The position numbers were made by a program, and so were the translations under genes. Positions 41,669-52,353 of a DNA stretch of 64,000 nucleotides are shown in pieces (positions within the stretch are counted from its first letter, which is position 1; each line of letters begins with the position of its first letter). The stretch is from Erythrobasidium yunnanense (taxonomy: Eukaryota; Basidiomycota; Cystobasidiomycetes; Erythrobasidiales; Erythrobasidiaceae). Location: positions 4,821,652 to 4,885,651 of the forward strand of contig BCJC01000001.1 in assembly GCA_001600175.1 (NCBI GenBank), read 5' to 3'. A model generated the notes under the pieces. The model was not told the DNA's origin, did no database searches, and saw only the letters and a list, made by a program, of their open reading frames with translations.

Positions 41669-42763
41669 CTACAAAGACAGATAATCCCTCACTTCGGCCT
41701 CCGCCAACTTTCTGAACGTCAATCCAGCAGGTTTCTTTCCATCTGCTGGTGCCGGCGGTTGGCCTTCGCTTGAGATTTGCGCTCCGATACCAATGACTCC
41801 GATCTCTATCGTCTTTTCAGTCATCTGTCCTTCAAAGCCTTCTTTCAGCGTTAAAAGAGCGGTATGACTGTAGCAGAAATGTCAGTGAGAGTAGAGAAGG
41901 GAGACGGAGCAAGCTCACATTGCATCTTCTAAGGAAATATCGTCATTGTATCGCTTCTCGAGGAAGGTCTTTGCATTGACATAGTTCTTGCCGATAGCTG
42001 TTGCTTTCCATGCCCAGAAACTGCCTGAAGGATCGATCTGGAAGAGTGTAGGACCGGCTTTCTCGTCCCAGCCAGCGACGAGTAACGAGACGCCGAAAGG
42101 TCGGACACCTCTGCGTAATAACATGCATCAGTACAGTGAGGAAGAAGGAGGGAGAAGAGCGTACCCGCTCTGCGTCGCTTCCTGCATTACTGTAGCTACC
42201 TCTTGCACGAGTACGCGCGTCGGTGGGTACTCTCCATAGATCTTCCAATATGCCTGAGCTGACTTCCTCGCCTTCATTACCAGGACTCTGAAATCAGGAC
42301 CCATCCCGCTGTACACCATCCCGATGTTGGGGCATATGAGCGAGACCTTCTCAATCATGCTGTCGTCAATCAAGGGAGAGGGGGCCTTCTTCTCGGTTGC
42401 GATGACTATGCCGTTGGTAGCTGGGAGCACAGTAGATGTAAGAACCAGACCGAATGCAGCCTGAGGAGTGTGATCCTGTACCTTTGATGCCCAGAGACGC
42501 GGCTCCTGCGATTACGACGATAGGACATCAGCTTGAATCACAGCAGCAACAAGACGTGCTACTCACCCGCTGTACATGCTGCCAAAGCATGCTCAATCTG
42601 CCCAAGTTTGCCTGGAGAGTCACAGCAGATGAAGCTGCGTCAGCTCTCGAGGTCACACATACATGATTGATTGATTGATGCTTGATCATAAAGGCAGCGT
42701 ACCGCTTGGACTGAATGTTGTTAATGAGAAAGAATACGCTGAGCCGCCGCCTAGGTTCGCCAT
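41669..42763 (-). CDS. PRE8: 20S proteasome subunit alpha-2
   Basis: Six exons on the minus strand (42763-42703, 42611-42567, 42505-42482, 42420-42165, 42110-41919, 41867-41669) splice in phase to 258 residues. Diagnostic segments are [40 protein letters not shown], then [20 protein letters not shown], the YGEYPPTR loop, [38 protein letters not shown] and [19 protein letters not shown]. The third exon is 24 nt. The 91-nt first intron holds a TTGATTGATTGATG repeat. The gene is divergent from the beta-mannosidase gene, with about 160 bp between start codons. Confidence 0.96.
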
Positions 42764-42924
42764 GATGGAAGTAAGGTGAAGTCGCGCGGAGGACAAGAGG
42801 TACGTCTCAAGCCGACTAGTAAGCAAGTAAGCAGAGCAAAGATGGTACTCAATCATCTGACATTCACTACATGAAGAGTCCATTCCTTATACCTGCTACT
42901 TGAAGTCTATCCTGAAAGCCTAGG

Positions 42925-45900
42925 ATGTCGGGCACCTCGTCATCCGGACCTGACAACAATGCTATCGAGCATTCCAGCAGCGATGACTGGAAGCCAATCA
43001 ACTCGCGTATGCTGTTCGATATCAACCATTGGGAGTTCAAGCAAGCCTGCAAGGTCAAACGCCCAGATGGATCCCAAGCATACGGCATATTTCCCTTGCC
43101 GCCTGATGTGAAGCTGCATCATCTGATGACTGAGCATTCTATCGACAATTACTTCTACTCGCAATCGCTTAAGCAGAACCTGCGTGTCCCAGAATGGCTG
43201 CCTGTCTCTGGGCTGCCTAGTGATATTCATGTCGAGCTTATGAAGCACGGCATCATCAACGACCCTAATATACGCGACAATGAAGAATCTGTACAATGTA
43301 TGCATATCGCATCTGCCGTACTGCTTGCGACTGATGATACCTACTTCCCGAAAATAGGGGTTGGCGAAGTCGACTGGCTGTACAAGTACGAGTTCTGCGG
43401 TATACGTAATCTACCTATCGAGGATCTCAACTTCGACTTACTCTTCGATGGTCTCGACACATGCGCAACTGTCTGGTTTAACGGCCATCGAATATATGAG
43501 AGCGATAATGCGTTTACGAAGCATCGTATACGCGTCACGAAGCTGTACAGACCAGACTTCGACAATGTCCTCATTATACACTTCGCTTCGGCTTTCATGC
43601 ATGGGAAGGATCTAGAGTAGGCCATCCCTCTTCCTATGATGCTGATCCTAGGCTGAGCAATCGGCGCTTAGAGCCAAGCACGGTATCCGCTCTGCCTGGA
43701 ACGGGGATAAGAGCAGAGTCTTCATACGCAAACCTCAGTATCAGTATGGCTGGGACTGGGTAATATCAATCAGTCGAAAAGCCGTGTTGTGGTCACTTAC
43801 GCTGTAAATGTCAGGGCCCGACCCTATTGACTTGCGGCATAGCTGAAATGCCAAGTCTACACTTCTATCATGGAGTGCATCTGCCGGAAACGTATGTCGA
43901 GCCGCTCTTATGAAGGCGTCAGTCGCACTATACTGACCAGCTTGTTGGGTACAGCATCATCAGAAGCTCGGTCAATTCGAATGACGAGTGTGAACTGGCT
44001 GTAGAATTGTCCGACTACCCCACTCTTCCCAAGGACTATGAGATTTCGGTGACGCTATCTGGACCTGGCCTTGCGCAAGCCATACACCTCGAGGCGGTGT
44101 CTTCAATAAACGCGTCGGACGGTGCGAAACTGGAATTTGCCTTCCCAGCTGCACAAGCGAAGCCTCTACGGAAGTGGTGGCCGATTGGCTATGGCGAGCA
44201 GAACCTCTACCACGTCAAGATCAGCCTACTGCACAAAGGGAGAAATGTCGAATGCGAGACTAAGAGAGTAGGCTTCCGGAACGTCGAAGTTGTACAGGAC
44301 AAGCTCCAGGGTCAAGAAGGCACTTCATTCTTCTTCAGCGTAAATGGCGTTCCTATATTCTTAGCTGGAAGCAACTGGATACCAGGCGATTCTTTCCCTT
44401 CTCACATGACACCCGAGAAATACAAGAAGTGGCTTCAACTTCTCGTAGATGGTGGACAGAATGCAATCCGCGTATGGGGCGGAGGATACTACAAGAAGGG
44501 TATCTTCTACGATCTATGTGATGAAATGGGTATAATGGTCTGGCAGGACTTCATGTTTGCCTGTGGTGCTTATCCAGCGGACGTGGAAGACTGGAGAAAG
44601 TCAGTAGCGGTCGAAGCCGAACAGCAAGTCAGAAGATTAGGATCTCACGCCTGCCTGGCTATCTTTGCTGGAAAGTGGGTCCGGATTGCGATTTATGTCT
44701 GAAGAATGAGCTCACAGTACTCTGATAGCAATGAGGACTACCAAATCGCCGAAGCTGAGAAACTGGGCTGGAATCCCGACTACAAAGACGCTTCCCAATG
44801 GTTGAAGACAAAGTTCCCTGCTCGATACATCTACGAACTCACTCTTCCAGAATTAGTACACCGCTATACAAATGTTTTCTATCATCCTGGATCACCATGG
44901 AAGACAGGCTCGAACACCCGCGATCCTACAAAAGGAGATCAGCACGAATGGTCCGTATGGCACGGCACGCAAGAAGACTATCAGGACTGGGACAAGTTGG
45001 GCGGAAGATTCGTTTCGGAGTTCGGGATGCACGCCTTCCCGGACGCTCGGACGGTAGACCATTTCCTAGACTACTCGATACTGGATAGACATCCGCAGTC
45101 GAAGATAGTTCAGCTGCATAATAAAGCTGCGGGCGGACCGAGCAGACTGGAACATTACCTCATCAAGAACTTCAAGCATGGTATGGATATGGGAAGTTAT
45201 ATCTATGCTTCCCAGCTCATGCAGGCGGAATGTCTCGCAACGGCATATTCGGTTTGGCGAAGGCAGTGGAAGGGGCCGAATCGCGAGTATTGCGGAGGTA
45301 AGCAACCATATAACGGTTTTTGAGCGTTACTTAGCACTCATGTCGATGTAGGCGCTCTAGTCTGGCAGCTCAACGATGTCTATCCCGCGATCAGCTGGTC
45401 CATTGTAGATTACTTCCTGCGACCAAAGCCAGCAGTAAGTTAGTCATCTTTCTAAATCTTCATCTTCAGCTAAACAATGCTGCAGTGGTATGCCATCAGA
45501 CGCGCAATCCAGCCCTTAACGATCAACATCAAGCGTACACACTCACAAACACAGCCTGATCCGCGTAGCGCTGTTATCGAGACAAAGTCAACGATACAGA
45601 TCTGGGGCAGCAACTCGCTGCTCGAAAGTATGTCTCTCTTGCTTATGGTCGAGTTCTTCGACATCAACAGTGGACAGGCGATAGATGCTACTGCTCGATC
45701 GATTACGCTCAAGCCAAATCAAAGTACGGAACTTGATGATCTTCCGTTGCCCGACCACATGAACACTATAGTGGCTGCCCGTTTGCTGGAACTGGATACA
45801 GGCAGAGTTGTATCACGAGCTCACGACTGGCCGCAGCCGTATGTCTATCCGTACATACTTGAGCTCTAGACTGATCCGCGACTTACCAGATACAACTACC

Positions 45901-46200
45901 TCAAGCTGCCTCCAGTGAATTTACAGATGCGCTATGAAGGCAAGATGATAAAGGTGGCTGTAGATCGGTGCGATAGCCTTATCTTCTCTTCCACTATCAG
46001 CAAAGCTGATATTTCTTGCCCTCCATAGACCGTTGAAAGGCCTCATCTTTAGCATGCCCAGCTCGCCGAGGTATCCTGTGCCGGAGTACACCTTCAGCGA
46101 TAACTGCTTCGACCTTATGCCTGGCGATGATCGCGAAGTGGAGATCATCGGCTACGAAGAGGGCGGACCTCGACCGTATTCCCGCTGGTACAGGGACTAG
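42925..46200 (+). CDS. Beta-mannosidase, GH2, intracellular type
   Basis: Nine exons (42925-43616, 43672-43759, 43815-43891, 43955-44674, 44729-45297, 45352-45434, 45486-45838, 45890-45967, 46029-46200) splice in phase to 943 residues. The order of GH2 beta-mannosidase features is complete: EWLPVSGLPSDIHVELMKHG, AWNGDKSRVFIRKPQYQYGW, GSNWIPGDSFPSHMTPEKY and RVWGGGYYKKGIFYDLCDEM. The acid/base region FAGNNEDYQ follows, then the nucleophile glutamate in RFVSEFGMHAFP, and a C-terminal beta domain ending PRPYSRWYRD. There is no signal peptide, so it likely acts in the cytosol on mannose-beta-1,4-GlcNAc ends. One exon (GPTLLTCGIAEMP) departs from the usual family sequence just after the GWDW motif. 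Confidence 0.93.
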
Positions 46201-46237
46201 ACGACCAGCAATTGCGCAGTACATGTAGCATAGGCAT

Positions 46238-48021
46238 TCATTTAAGGACAGTCTCGGTTGCTCGACCATCTTCGAGATGTAACTGCTTTCCAAGTGTTGC
46301 TGGCCACTCTTCGGGATAATGGCTTATGAAGACAAGAGTCTGGTCGTTGTCCAGCTGAGTATCGAGAAACCGGCGACACTTCTGGATCAGCGCATCATTC
46401 ATCCCAGCGAACGGCTCGTCCAGAATAAGAAGCTTAGGCTTCTTGACCAGTGCACGCATGATGAGCGTAAGCGCCTGAAGAGGCGGAGACGCCTCTACGA
46501 AGAGCGTCTTGTGCAGCATTCTCGCCGAAAAGTATGCTTCTGACGGATCAAAGGCATGCACAAGCTCCTGTATGCGAGCCTTGCGTTCTTCGCTGAGCTT
46601 TCGGTACGAAAAGATGTTGTCGAAGCCAGTTCCGATAGCCTCAAACAGGGTCAAGCCGGCGTCTCCGTATCTTCGAGGAAAGGCGGCATAAAGTTCTGGA
46701 CTGAATTGTCCTATACCAGCCGACAGAGAGTAGGTAGATTGCTTGTCGCGGGCTTTGCCGAAGATTGACAGTGCTTGCGTATATGAGGCAGGGTGATCGC
46801 CGAGAACAAGCGATAGGAGTGTAGACTTGCCAGACCCTAGTATACCCATCAGCTTCGCGTCACATGTACATTCTCGCCTGCGCTTACCATTTGCTCCGGT
46901 TAGGGCGACTCGGTCTCCAGCTCGCAGCGTCCAGGCTACATTAGAAAGTACCTTTCTTGGACCATAGTGTATACTTCCATTATCCAGCTGAATTACAACA
47001 GGTGCACCTTGATCTGCGACTTTCCGCCTAGTTTTGCTCGATACGCTCTGAGATTCGGTGACTATTGTCGAGGGTTGCCAAGAGGACCTTGATCCCACGA
47101 AATCTGGCTGCTGCTGTGCCATCGATGTCTCAATGACAGAATCTACCCAGTCCGGTATTTTGTCTTGCGGCCGCAAAATCAAGATTATCCGCGGGGACTT
47201 AGACGCATGCATGTCGCCAAGCAAGTCTGCGATAAGCTTGCGAGATGCGACATCTAGTCCAGCTACACGCTCTGTCAGCTAATCTGCCAAAGGCCAAGGC
47301 AGGCGGACCTACTGAATGGCTCTTCTAGAATCAGTACCTCCGGCTTCATGAGCAGCGCTCTAGCAATACGTGCACGTCTAGTCTGGCCATTTGAGAGCGC
47401 GACAAGCGGAATATCCAATAGATGGTCAAGCTTGAGCTGCCTTGTCGTGTCTTCCAAGAAATCAGTCTGTTCTGCTGTCATATGCGCTTCGTTGTCCTTC
47501 TTCAAGTACTGCTCCAAGTGCTTCCGCAAGGTAGTAGCTTCCTCCTCGTCCGCTCTGATGCTGAAGTATCTAGCCGTGTAATCGGTAAATTCTCCAGCGA
47601 CAGCCAGATGCGACTTAGACTCCAAGCGCGTGTTGAAGGAGACTTTCTTGATAGCGCTCTCGACGAGTCTTGTAGTCCCCAAGAAAGGCCATGAACGACT
47701 AGAGGGCGGATCTGCTCTGGACCGGCCTAACAGAGCTGCATCTACGAGCTGCGTAGCTCGAGGACCGATGAGAGCCCATGCATTGTTGGCATTGCTGCTT
47801 GAGCTACAGGGAGAGTCTTGTATCTTCCACGAAAGATTCCGAAACAAAGCGCGTGAGGGTTCGGAAGTCGGATCTCCAAATTTGTAGAGGTCGCAGTTAT
47901 CGCATAGCAGAATGTCTGCACGTGCTGAAGACGAGCTGTAGCGATGCGATGTCGGGAGACCGTTGCGAAAGCGTAACGAGCGTAGTGAGAACCTAGGCAT
48001 CAGTAGTCCAGCAAGAAGCAT
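46238..48021 (-). CDS. Two-domain ABC ATPase, probably mitochondrial, first Walker A degenerate
   Basis: Exons on the minus strand (48021-47313, 47271-46888, 46836-46238) splice in phase to 563 residues with introns of 41 and 51 nt. The N-terminus is rich in Arg/Ser (PRFSLRSLRFRNGLPTSHR), suggesting mitochondrial import. Domain 1 has WALIGPRATQLVDAALLG where a Walker A would be expected but lacks GKS/T. It does have LSNGQTRRARIARALLMKPE and VLILEEPF. Domain 2 has an intact Walker A, GANGSGKSTLL (split by the second intron), a divergent signature, LLILDEPFAG and a switch histidine in VFISHYPEEW. There is no membrane domain. It resembles the ModF/PhrA-type soluble ABC group that includes yeast YDR061W. 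Confidence 0.85.
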
Positions 48022-48147
48022 AAATAAGAGACAGTAATGACTTTGCGTGTTTCTGTATGCTATACTGCTATTATAACGACGAGACTACGTACTATATGAA
48101 TCTTCTGTACTATATCTGCGAGAATGATGTGCGACTACGAATTGGGG

Positions 48148-49964
48148 TTATTCTGCTGCTTCAGTAGATGCGTGACCTGTCGGTCCTTGAATTGCGTAAT
48201 CCTGAAAGATATGTCAGCTTTTGACTCTGGTTGCGTATTCGTTGACACTCACAACAGTAACGAATGCTCGATCCACTTCACTTAGACCTTCGAAACCTAC
48301 AGCTCGCAAAGTCAGTTCTCACGAGGGTCTTGCAAGAAGTAGTAACTCACAATACTGCATCAGCTCTGCTACATCATGCGAATGTCTCAAATCGGTATTG
48401 GGCTCCAACAACAGGTCAACTTCGACCCAGACTCCATCTCCTGCGTGATAAGCTTTGATATTCTTGTATGCTTTAACAACCGGACTGAAGCGCCATGCTA
48501 GGAAGAATAGCTTGCGTAGCGTGTTATCGTCTACACTTGCGCCCGAAAGGTGGTTTACGTGACTAAGGCAGGTGTGCGCCCAGTCGAAAATTATGTAAAT
48601 AGACAGTAACCCGGCTCCAACAGAACTGCCAAGAAAATCGTGTAAGTCAGTTTGTCCCCGAAAGCGGATCAGAAAGCAACTCACTCTAGCCACCATACTT
48701 TGGCAAAATATCCGATGGCCGGGAATAGAAGAGACGCCGTGTTGAATATGACATCCGTCTTGCAGTCTTGTGCAAGCGCCTGCATCTGCGATGACTGTTG
48801 CCATGCACATCCGAACCAGATGAAGCCTTTCAGCCCGATGGTACCTGCCATCGAGCCAATCGCTAGCGGTGGTAGACTGGGTATTGAATGATCTTTCGAC
48901 ATTAACCTTTGAACTGACTCTTGTAGGATTTGCAGAAAGGAAACAACCATGATCACGCTGAAGACCTGGTTGGGAAGCGGAATCAGCAAAGGGTGCGTGG
49001 AGTCAGGGTCTGGGCACCACCCACTAGAGTTCCTAGAGGTTGGAGACGTCTTCGGCCAACTGGGTATCGTTGCGACAGCTTGGCTGATTTCCAGGAGACA
49101 AGCTTCGAGGTTCCGTAGATGATGAGGGTCACTTCAACGTAGTATCAGTGCATGGTCCAAGGAGCATAATAAGTAGCTCACTGAGCAAATCCAGCACTGA
49201 GTCCGCCAAAGACGCAATGAGCGAGAGTGAGGAGGAGAAAGCCGTCGCGATAGCTTTCGCGATCACCAAGAGAACATTCGCGACTACGTTCACGTTGATT
49301 GCAACACGTGCTTGACGGGCTTCTTTGCGACGGCGTTCTTGTTCATCATGCGGCAGGAGTTCGGTAATCTGTTCACGGTTGACTTGGAGCTGGCCGCCTG
49401 CTTCTGCTATACCATCGTGGTCAAGGTCTACAACAAAAGTGGAATCAGTGAACTCCGAGCTGTATAGTTGAAGATACACACACCTTGCGGTTCAAACGAG
49501 CTTAGCACGTCATGGGCCATAGCTCTGACCACCGCGTCGACTTCCAACCAGTCATTCAATCGTCTGTTCTGCTCCTTCTTGTATACCTTGACCTTCTTGT
49601 TCTTTGTATTCTTGATCTCTTCGTCCGAGAAACGCCAGTCGCTAAATTGAGAGCTATCGAATGCGCGTAATTTCTCGCCAATCTCGTAGCGATGCTTATT
49701 CCTATGTTCTTGATACTTCTGAAATTCCTGTTGCTGTTTCTTGCTGGATTTCATGGTTCCATACTTTGTGCTTCCTCTGATTTCATCATTATCCCGCACT
49801 GACGCTCCTTGAAATCCCCCATTTGCAGCATGATGCGCTGATTCCTCGTCGTTCCCGCCAAGTAGCGACAGCTGTTCGTCGCCGTCATCTTGAGCGATTG
49901 GCCCACGTACTGGCATCTGGAAATGGTCGGAGTGTGCAGAAGCGTCAAGATGCGTCAAATCCAA
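48148..49964 (-). CDS. Cation diffusion facilitator, probable manganese type
   Basis: Integral membrane metal/proton antiporter. A long N-terminal cytosolic region (KKQQQEFQKYQEHRNKHRYE) precedes membrane spans separated by short introns. These include INVNVVANVLLVIAKAIA, then SLIASLADSVLDLLSELLIM with the DxxxD metal site of Mn-type members, and VFSVIMVVSFLQILQESVQ. They continue with AIGSMAGTIGLKGFIWFG, DCKTDVIFNTASLLFPAIG with the second metal-site aspartate, and LLSIYIIFDWAHTCLS. The cytosolic C-terminal domain is visible as GVWVEVDLLLEPNTDL, then FEGLSEVDRAFVTV, and the protein ends at a TAA near 48150. The metal choice is inferred from the DxxxD motif. Confidence 0.85.
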
Positions 49965-50285
49965 ATTTCGAGCGTGCGAAAGTGCTTTTGATGCATGGCA
50001 CCTAGCTTAGAAATTGCAGGCTTTATCAGACTTCTCTGGATTGACGAACTTCAGACCGGCTTCACTTCCTCAACAAGCACCAGCACTGGCGTCGGGTCAT
50101 TGGTCGTAACTTTCTACTCGTCTCGTCCTGCACTTCCGATTCGTTCATTGTCATTCCTTTAACCTCCCATGTAAGGGCGGTGCCGTCTGTTCGACCAGCG
50201 AGCTTTCACTACCTGCACTATCTTTTATGTTCACACCTACTACTCACAGAAAGCACTAGCAGAGCAAGTCTACCCAGACAGAATC
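49965..50285. other. Intergenic region between divergent genes
   Basis: No coding evidence; promoter space for the cation transporter and the unknown plus-strand gene. Confidence 0.4.
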
Positions 50286-50975
50286 ATGTCCTCGCAAAGA
50301 AGTACCGCAGCCGCCAGGCAGCCGGTGACAGCAACATTTGGTCCTGAAGGTTCCCCTAACACTTTCAAACGCAAAACGTGCCCTTCTACGAGTGACCAGT
50401 CGGATTCGAGTCAGTCTAGTACCTTCGAACGATCCTCTTCACCAAGTGTAGAATCGCTCATGTCAACAAGTCGCTCGATGTCCACAACCTCGGTACTTTC
50501 GTTCAAAGTCCAAGAGCGCTCGCTCGCGCTCGCCGAGAAGCCGTCTCTGTTCGCAAGGGCTCTTGGCCGAAGAGCCGCGAAGTCAGGAATTGTTTCTGTG
50601 TCAACAGCCAAGCCGCTCACGAAAGACGACCTATTGCACGATCACAGCAACTTGGCCAAGTTTCTCGAAAGCATACGGAGTCAGCACTCGTCATTGACAC
50701 GCAAACTGGCCAGAGACCCGGATCTCAGCAAATACGTCAGGAATGGGCAGAGCGTACAACCAACGATCGAATCGCTGAGACATATGTTGCCTCTGCTCGA
50801 CCGCGACTCTGAGGCAAATACAAAACTCGCTTCAAAGCTGGAGGGCAGACTGGACAAAGCTGCTGTACTTGCTGTCTCTGAACGACTGAAGGATCTATTC
50901 GGCAACGCTCGATACTACCAGACTATCATCAAGCAAGTCAAACAAGATATGCAGCACTGGGTCATACCAGAGTGA
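50286..50975 (+). CDS. Unknown protein, serine-rich N-terminus and helical C-terminus
   Basis: Not recognised. A single uninterrupted frame of 229 residues. The first 90 residues are Ser/Thr-rich and disordered-looking. From about residue 125 the sequence is helical and charged (HSNLAKFLESIRSQHSSLTR, ESLRHMLPLLDRDSEANTKL, LFGNARYYQTIIKQVKQDMQ) and ends HWVIPE. The lack of an intron is unusual among its neighbours. A splice donor at the stop (GTGAGC overlapping the final codons) could extend it, but I found no convincing continuation. Confidence 0.55.
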   Translation: MSSQRSTAAARQPVTATFGPEGSPNTFKRKTCPSTSDQSDSSQSSTFERSSSPSVESLMSTSRSMSTTSVLSFKVQERSLALAEKPSLFARALGRRAAKSGIVSVSTAKPLTKDDLLHDHSNLAKFLESIRSQHSSLTRKLARDPDLSKYVRNGQSVQPTIESLRHMLPLLDRDSEANTKLASKLEGRLDKAAVLAVSERLKDLFGNARYYQTIIKQVKQDMQHWVIPE

Positions 50976-51389
50976 GCACGTCTTGTGATTTCTACTCCGC
51001 TTCGTTCTCAGCGCCATTTCCTCTTTTGAAGATCTCGCTTACTGGCTCGCATGTAGTGCTCTCTACCTCACGCCTAGACTCCTGAGCCATCTTTTCCGCC
51101 TCGCCATATGCTAGTGCTTGTTTCCCGTCTGCTCAGCTGCGTCGGACGCAAGCTATATTTCTCACATACTACGACATTAACTCACAACACTGCGTGCCCA
51201 GCTCGATACTCACGAACTTCGACTTTCACGTCAAACATTCCCTTCAGTCCGTCTGTCTTTGTGCCAACCCACCCTTTCATGCCGCTCAGAAAGGTAATGC
51301 TGGCGAGCATAAAACGCAGATTCAACCTCGCAACGAGTCTCTTTCGGTCCAATCGATAACCAATACTGGAAGAAACTCCGCAGATCACC
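50976..51389. other. Intergenic region
   Basis: No gene supported. It could contain a 3' exon of the upstream gene, as a consensus-like donor (GAGTGAGC) overlaps its stop, but no motif was seen. Confidence 0.3.
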
Positions 51390-52018
51390 ATGTCAGCAAA
51401 GAACAGAAACGCCTCACCAGCACAAAGCTCTCGCAAGCCTTTGGTTGAGAAAAAGTCTTCAGGCTCCTCGATAGCCTCTAACCGATCGTCAATCTCGAGC
51501 AGGGCCGCCTCTTCGCCAAAAGTGGGCTGTCCAGTCCCAGCTTACGCTACTTCGGCTGATCTGTAATCTAGCCGTCTCGCCGCACCTCAGATGCTTCATT
51601 CACATCAGTATTATCAAAGACCACCTCTCTGGCCTCCCCACCTCAGCCTAAAGAGGGACAAGCCTTGGTCGACTCCCTCAACGAGCACATAACAACACTT
51701 GCCGAACTGAAGAATAGGGCTGCATTCCTCCAGAGGACATTGGTCGAGGAATTCTCAGTCCAAGCAAAGAAAACATTGGAATACAAATTGACTATGGCAA
51801 CTATTCCCAAGATCGAGAAGCAGATCGTAGCTAGTAGAGCTCTGCGAGACAGTCCTGTATGCAAGAGTGACGCAGCCTCGGCAAACAAAGCTATGGTCGA
51901 ACTGCTCAAGAAAGCCAGAAGGCTTCGTCAGGCTCTGGAAGAGGTAGAAAGCAACATGGGCGAAGCGGCGGTGATGTCTTTGGGCGATATGGGCTTCCCT
52001 GTCACTATCATCCGCTAA
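51390..52018 (+). CDS. Unknown coiled-coil protein
   Basis: Not recognised. Exons 51390-51521 and 51572-52018 join in phase 0 across a 50-nt intron to give 192 residues. The N-terminus is serine-rich (SSGSSIASNRSSISSRAASS). The C-terminal two-thirds is helical with a probable coiled coil (SLNEHITTLAELKNRAAFLQ to TLEYKLTMATIPKIEKQIVA, then LLKKARRLRQALEEVESNMG). It ends in a hydrophobic GFPVTIIR. Confidence 0.6.
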
Positions 52019-52353
52019 CATGATGTGGCGTTGTAGACGCGCCCATCTCGCGCTGCTGTCATACTGCCTAAATGAGACTCCCGCTATCGAATGACACAGT
52101 TCGCCCCCCGCTTCGCTGTTTGCACATATCCGTCGCACCAGACAGAGAATGTACAACAAGCGCTTGTGTGACTTAATCTGATTTTCGGGGCCATAACTTG
52201 GTCCTATTCTTTGTGATGCTACACAAGTATTTGGCTTGATTGGCGGCGCAGTCCGTGCTATAAAGGCCATTCTACAAGTCTCGAGCCAAGGATATGTGGT
52301 CAGAGCTGCCAGCCTGTCGATAGAAGAGTCAAAGGTGGATCTTCCAACAAAGA
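52019..52353. other. Intergenic region between convergent genes
   Basis: No coding evidence on either strand. Confidence 0.4.

Noticed and set aside
48022-48147. tRNA or other small RNA between the ABC and cation transporter genes
   Set aside because: No cloverleaf-like stem pairing or B-box sequence could be made out by eye.
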